In this document: in pieces, positions 59,201 to 64,000 of the stretch
Layout of the letters: every line of letters begins with the position of its first letter
Position numbering within the stretch: the first letter of the stretch is position 1
NCBI GenBank assembly: GCA_036346255.1
Contig: CM070633.1
Location: 15,934,001 to 15,998,000, forward strand
Reading direction: 5' to 3'
Source of the DNA: Ampelocalamus luodianensis
Lineage: Eukaryota; Streptophyta; Magnoliopsida; Poales; Poaceae
DNA: 64,000 nt
Notes under the pieces: generated by a model
What the model saw: only the letters and a program-made list of their open reading frames with translations
Told to the model about the DNA's origin: nothing
The model's database searches: none
Made by a program: the position numbers and the translations under genes

Positions 59201-60502
59201 TTTTCTATAACTTTATATTTCAGCATTTCTGCTATGTTTAATTGCAAAACTAAAACTGAAAACAAAAATGATTTAGACGCGGGCACAACGGTAAGATTGG
59301 TGTGATCTGTTGGGTGTGACTGGAAAGGTGCCCGGGTCAATTAAGGACCGAACATCTTGTGAGTTTACATTATCCAGCATTTAGCGTGCTAACAACACTA
59401 GAGGGTATGGGACCTCTCTTGACCTAGTACTTTGGCGTGTATTGGCTCGGTCGCAGGAGGTCGCAAGAGGGATGGAGGTGGGAGCATGGTAGTTGTCCAA
59501 AAGCTTTATCTGAGTGGGTAGTTGTCTTTTCGGCTTTACCATGTAAGCGTATGGATTTCTATCCATATGAGCGGCTCGTAGTTAATACACAATATTGGAA
59601 AAGTCTCAGAGGACTTAGTGTGTGACATACCTTCGGAAGTGTGCTTTGGCTTAAAGGCGATGCGAAGTGTGGGTACGATGGTACACCTGCAGGTTAAAAA
59701 CTATTCGAATAGCCTCGCCCTAGGTGATGGACACGCTTGGGTAAGCTTATCGAGAGTTAGACTACAACATTTAAATTAAAACTTGATGGGTGGTGCGAAA
59801 CGGGATTAGTGCTATTGTTGTGGTGACTATTGGGATAGTCACTTCTAGGTTGTTTACCTTTATTCTTTTATTATTATTTATCCTTCTGTTATTTCAACAT
59901 TAAAAATGAATTGCAAACACTGCCTTCAATCAGTATTATATTATTGCAAATGAAAATTGGCTTTATGCAAATAAAACATATGGCCTCCACCAAATAAGCT
60001 CGCATGTAGCTTATGAGCAGTGCATTAGTTCACACGTCAGTCTTGCGGGTAGAAAGACAATCTTTGTACTCGGTGCTTTGCTTAATGTTTTTGTTGCAGA
60101 GGAAGAAGGTGAGCCCCTAGGGCCTCACTCCGTGAGTTGTGTTGCCGATTCGTGGGCGACTAGACTTGGCGGTCGGTCGGATGCCTTGTGGGTTGGAGGC
60201 ACGATTGGCTTTGTTTATAGCCATCTTATGGCACTTTTGCTTCATTTATCGTTCTGTTTATTTTTGTATCTTGGCACATCGGCCCTTGTGCGTAATAACT
60301 CTACTATTTGTTTATCTTCCGTTTGGTAGTGTGGTGTTTGGACTCTATGTTTGGAATGGAGTTGATGTCTAATTTTGTAACGGGGTGTGTATACTGCTTT
60401 CTGGGAAGTATACATATCTCGAGGATCAATTTATTTGATTTGTGATGCTAGGACCGGGTGGTTGGTTAAGCATTACAAGCCAAATAAATTGGGGTCCTCA
60501 CA
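56212..60502 (+). repeat. 3' LTR of the chromovirus (4291 bp)
   Basis: Starts TATAACAGCCCC, where the canonical terminal TG is TA, and ends GGGGTCCTCACA. The CTATTCGAATAG palindrome is at 59701-59712. Pairs with 48349-52618. Confidence 0.95.
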
Positions 60503-60507
60503 GCCAT

Positions 60508-62006
60508 GTGATTCTTGTATTGCCTTACATCATGAGCTTGATAATGCTAAGTTAGAAATAGGCAATCTTAGATCTATGGCTAGAAATGATTGTGATTCTT
60601 GTGTAGGCATGCTTGCTGAATTTGAGACTTTAAAATTGACTAATTCTATGCATCTTGAGCAATTAGAGAATGCTAGGGCTGAAATTATTGAAATTGAAGC
60701 TAGTCCTTGTAGCATGTGCTTAAAGTATGAAAAATTGCTTAAGGATGGTTTAGTCTCTTGCAAGAATTGTGCTTGTTTAGAAACTGAAATTGATGATTTG
60801 AATTGCATGTTTAATACAAAAGCATCATTAATTTCTTGCACATCTTGTATTTCCTTGAAGAGCGAGGTTGAGTCTTTGAAGAAATTGCGCAATGATATGA
60901 GCGCCAAGTCATGTGACTATTGTATTTGCCTTCACTCTGAGATTGATGTTTTTAAGATTTGTCTTGCATCTTTGCATTCGGAGTTGGAGTCTTTTCGTAT
61001 TAAACCTGAGTCACTTGATGTTGGTTTTTGTGTCATCGCTTTGAGTAGCTCTTCCTCGACGAGTGTGACTTCTTGTGACTCTTCTTGTGTTGTCCAACGG
61101 ATTTCAAAAGACAATGGTGTTTCTTCTTCAAATGATACTATATCTTCAAAAGAGAAGTATCATTGCACCTTTTGTAAGAAGAATGGACACATTACTGAGT
61201 TTTGCTTTCGCCGTCTGAAATATGAGCATCGAGTGCGTCGTCGTACCTCTAGGAACACACATAGTCTTTCTCATGGCATGTGTGAGTCTAGTACCGATAC
61301 GAGGACGAGTCATGATGTTAGTTCTTCTAGGACTTTTTCTTTGAGCCATAATGGTGTTTTGTCCTCTCGGACCATGTCTACTCGTAGACCTTTACACCAT
61401 TGCTCATTTTGTGGGAAGAATGGACATCTTGTTGATTCCTGTTTTCGGCATGCAAAACATTTGCGTCGAGCTCATGCTTCTATGTCTCTTAGTGGGCATA
61501 GTCTTTCTCATGACATGCACACTAAAGAGCCTAGCACGAAGACTCGCTTTGATGATGGCTTCTTTGACACTTTTTCCAGTGGTGTTGGACAGCATCGTGG
61601 ACTTGGTTTCCATGGTTTTGGTTTTGTCCCACGAGCTGGCCCGAGGCAGGAAGTCCGCCGTTTTCCAAGAGGTGGACCTCGTTTTGAGCATCGAGGTACA
61701 CACCCACGGCGAGGTTGTGTGAGTTCTTTTGATTCTTATGTTGGTTCTCATCTTGGTGCTTTCAAGCAAGGCCATCGTCGCTTTTCTAGAGATGGATCTC
61801 GTTTCCCTCATCGAGTTGTCCACTCACGGCATGCCTCCAAGGTTGATGTTGGATCTTCTTGCATGGACCATCATTCGCATCATGCTAACTCACATAATGG
61901 TTCGACTGCTTCTGGTGGTGGTGTGTCCAAGGTTTGGGTTCCCAAGCATTTGCTCTCTAACCCTTCGAGATCCAATGTTTGGACACCTTGCCTTTCTCAT
62001 GTGTAG
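60508..62006 (+). CDS. Copia gag, 3' part (continues from 48348)
   Basis: The frame resumes exactly after the GCCAT duplication and stays open for 499 codons; both parts together would make 684 residues without a stop. Six units start with a Cys-x-x-Cys (CDSC, CDSC, CSMC, CKNC, CTSC, CDYC), each followed by a heptad-like helix. Two CCHC knuckles follow (CTFCKKNGHITEFC and CSFCGKNGHLVDSC), embedded in Ser/His/Arg-rich sequence. The C-terminal region repeats PRGGPRF and SRDGSRFPHR-type words and ends KVWVPKHLLSNPSRSNVW, a typical copia gag tail. Protease and integrase are not found downstream. Confidence 0.87.
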
Positions 62007-63189
62007 GTACCGAGAACGCGGGTTGGAGAACATGGAATTAATAGGTTCTGGTCTTTTTCTTCATCATATGATCGGGACACTTGATGATTCTCCACCCCAA
62101 TAATGGCCTCCAAGAGGTATGTGTTTTCATGATCGGCGTCTACACTTGTTTGGTGAGCTATCTTATATCTTCATGCTTTTACTTTCATGATTATTCCTTG
62201 TTGGCATGTTGTGCTTGCTTTGTGCTCACCTGTACCATATTGGCATGTGTCACTTCTTTGATATCATTTATCATGCCTTTACCTTGCTTATGTATCCATG
62301 GGCTAGATTGTTATTCATTATGAACATGGGTGTATGAGCTTGATTTTGTCATCATGAGCTTGTGCTGTCTTGTACTCTTACTATCTTGCTCATGTTGATT
62401 CTTGCTTGTATATCCATGTATCATATTATTGTTCTTTATTTCCATGGGTATATGAGTTTTAGTTTGTTATCATGAGCTTGTGTTGTCTTGTATCCTTATT
62501 ATATTGCTCATGATTGATTCTTGCTTATGTATCCATGTATTAGACTGTTGTTCATTATTTCCATGGATGTATAAGCTTGATTTTGTCTTCACGAGCTGTG
62601 TTGTTTTGTACATGATTAATCTTGCTCGTGTTGATTTTCTTGTATGTATCCACATGCTTACTTGATATCCATGTTAACATACATTATCCATGATTTGTTA
62701 TCTAACATGCTTATGCTTATATGGTTATTGTGCCTTATTGTTAATTGTGGATACATGAGCTTTGCTATAGCTTTCACTAGCATGCTTTACCTTTGATTGT
62801 ATATTTGATGTGTGATATGTTATGTGCTTGTTTGCTTGCTCTTATGCCTTATTGTGGATTAAGGATAGTTTGAGCTTTATCATATCTTGGATAGCATGTG
62901 CTGCAATTGATTTGTCTATCTTCATGCTCATATTCTGAATTATTGATTATATGCTTTTATGAGCTTTGGATCATTTGCTGCTATCCTTGTTAGTCGTGTG
63001 TCTTGTTACTGTTTTTTTTCTAGATAATATTTCACTAACCCAGTACCAAGGCATAGACTTCTTCTGTCTCTTTGGTGTAGCATTTTCAGTTGAGAAGAAG
63101 AACATGTGGTCCAACAAGTGGTCAAGGACTCCAGCTGTTGGTTCTTCTTCATTTGTGCATTCAATGCTGGCTATCACTTCTAGGAGATG
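62007..63189. other. Non-coding copia interior in place of pol
   Basis: T-rich sequence rich in CATGAGCTT, TTGCT and CATG words, with no protein-domain signal except the RT scrap listed next. A ~118-bp tandem repeat occupies about 62297-62650. This is where protease and integrase should lie in a complete copia element, so the copy looks like a gag-only, non-autonomous form. Confidence 0.6.
62297..62650 (+). repeat. ~118-bp tandem repeat, three units
   Basis: Units start near 62297, 62415 and 62532. Each has CCATG(G/T)..., a TGTTCATTAT-like word, TATGAGCTTGATTTTGT or a variant, CATGAGCTTGTG(T/C)TGTCTTGTA, and a TTGATTCTTGCTT end. Similarity falls in the third unit. Confidence 0.8.
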
Positions 63190-63275
63190 AAAGAATTTGA
63201 GATGGGGATGATGGGTGAGCGCAACTACTTTCTAGAGCTTCAAAGAATGGATCTTCACTCATCATGACTACATCT
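63190..63275 (+). pseudogene. Copia reverse transcriptase scrap
   Basis: The frame reads FEMGMMGERNYFLELQRMDLHSS and stops. This matches the FEMSMMGEL.FFLGLQ motif near the end of copia RT. Nothing on either side extends the match, so it is a relic of pol within the non-autonomous element. Confidence 0.75.
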
Positions 63276-64000
63276 CACTGCCAAGCAGTGTGACTCAGGT
63301 TCGAGCTTCTATACCTTACTCTTATGTATGGTATCCCTAGTCTACCTTGCATAGCATTTGGGCTTGTTGAGTCCAGGGTAGATAGGAGGCTCTGTTCTAG
63401 CACGTGTCATTTCTAGGCACTCTTCTTATCCTATGGTTTGCTAGGATGCACTCTTCTCACTTCCTAGGTCGAGTTTGTCTCCCAATCACTAGTCCTTAGC
63501 AGGTTTTTGAGTTGCCTATAGGTCCTTTTAGTGTTGGTGTTTCGCTCCCCAGCTTTTAGAGTTGCTTTCCCTAGAGATCCTTGTGGAGTTTGAAGTATTT
63601 GTGCTAGTTTTTGGCAGATCTCCCCTCAAAGCTTTTTGACCAAAAGGTTTGCCACCTTGAGAAGCAAGTTAGGGATAATTTATCCCTATGGGTTGGTTTG
63701 AGGGGGAGTTGGTTCTTTTCTGAACCTTCTTTGTTCATCTGAACTTTCTTTGTTCATTTGAGCTTTCCTTGTTCATCTGAACTTTCCTTGTTCATGTGAA
63801 CGTTTTGTGGATATTTTCTGATACCTTCTTCAAGTGGTATTTTCTTCGGATCCTTTTCGGTCTTTTTAGGCTTTAAGTCTTTTGTGCATCTCATTGTATC
63901 ATATTGCATCAGGATGAAAAATCCAAAAAGATGCATTGTAATATAAGCTTTCATACATCTTTTAAATTGATGAAGCTTTGCTTATTATCCTATTGAGCTT
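63276..64000. other. Copia 3' untranslated region with PPT-like tract and short tandem repeat
   Basis: GGTTTGAGGGGGAG at 63695-63708 is a polypurine tract of the kind repeated inside Sireviruses. About 63720-63805 has four to five copies of a 19-20-bp unit (GAACTTTCTTTGTTCATCT-like). The sequence after the tract does not resemble the start of the 5' LTR at 45743, so the 3' LTR is presumably outside the window. Confidence 0.65.

Larger units (their letters stand above)
48349..60502 (+). mobile_element. Complete Ty3 chromovirus (Tekay/Del-like), 12.15 kb
   Basis: Paired LTRs (48349-52618 and 56212-60502), an initiator-Met primer site, a degenerate gag-pol, a polypurine tract and an exact 5-bp target duplication GCCAT (48344-48348 and 60503-60507). 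LTRs make up about 70 percent of the element; the internal region is only about 3.6 kb, too short for a full gag-pol. The protease and most of the RT are missing. A chromodomain-like end of integrase points to the chromovirus branch. Non-autonomous and inserted in a copia gag. Confidence 0.95.

Noticed and set aside
62470..62665. Short hydrophobic frames on both strands
   Set aside because: They arise from the 118-bp tandem repeat in the non-coding copia interior.

Overview
This window is nuclear DNA from a grass, most likely rice (Oryza) or a close relative. I infer this from the intron-rich plastid fatty-acid gene, the monocot-style GC-rich single-exon genes, a Stowaway-type MITE, a CACTA element and nested Ty3/gypsy and Ty1/copia retrotransposons. 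There are no bacterial, organellar or viral operons. The species call comes from gene-family memory and was not searched.

Layout. 1-2110 is a dead Ty3/gypsy gag-protease remnant plus a short tandem array. 2775-3341 is a broken sugar-transporter fragment, tandemly duplicated around a (TAA)n microsatellite, directly upstream of the first real gene. 3342-9663 is a complete 12-coding-exon gene for plastid enoyl-ACP reductase; its seventh coding intron carries a non-autonomous hAT element with a perfect 8-bp target duplication. 10518-31427 is stacked transposons: a gag/3'-LTR remnant, a BED/DUF659 hAT transposase gene split by a solo LTR (15118-23194) that is itself split by another solo LTR (16388-20690), and a third solo LTR (24437-31422) carrying a CACTA element whose centre is a ~340-bp-arm hairpin. 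33390-36420 is a patchwork of two gene fragments: an exon-intron-preserving piece of a HAK/KUP potassium transporter and two oppositely oriented pieces of a VARICOSE/EDC4-like mRNA-decapping scaffold. 36542-41958 is a Stowaway MITE split by a 5.15-kb minus-strand copia element with ~95-bp LTRs. 42213-44448 holds two host genes, a group-1 LEA protein with an ABRE-rich promoter and a plant-specific protein of unknown function. From 45743 to the window end is a Sirevirus-like copia element whose gag gene is interrupted by a 12.15-kb Ty3 chromovirus with 4.3-kb LTRs.

Only three loci look like functional host genes: the enoyl-ACP reductase, the LEA protein and the unknown protein. They do not form a pathway. 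Everything else is transposon or pseudogene. Target-site duplications give a relative insertion order: hAT gene, then solo LTR C, then solo LTR B; solo LTR D, then CACTA; Stowaway, then copia; Sirevirus-like element, then chromovirus. No RNA genes or CRISPR arrays were recognised.
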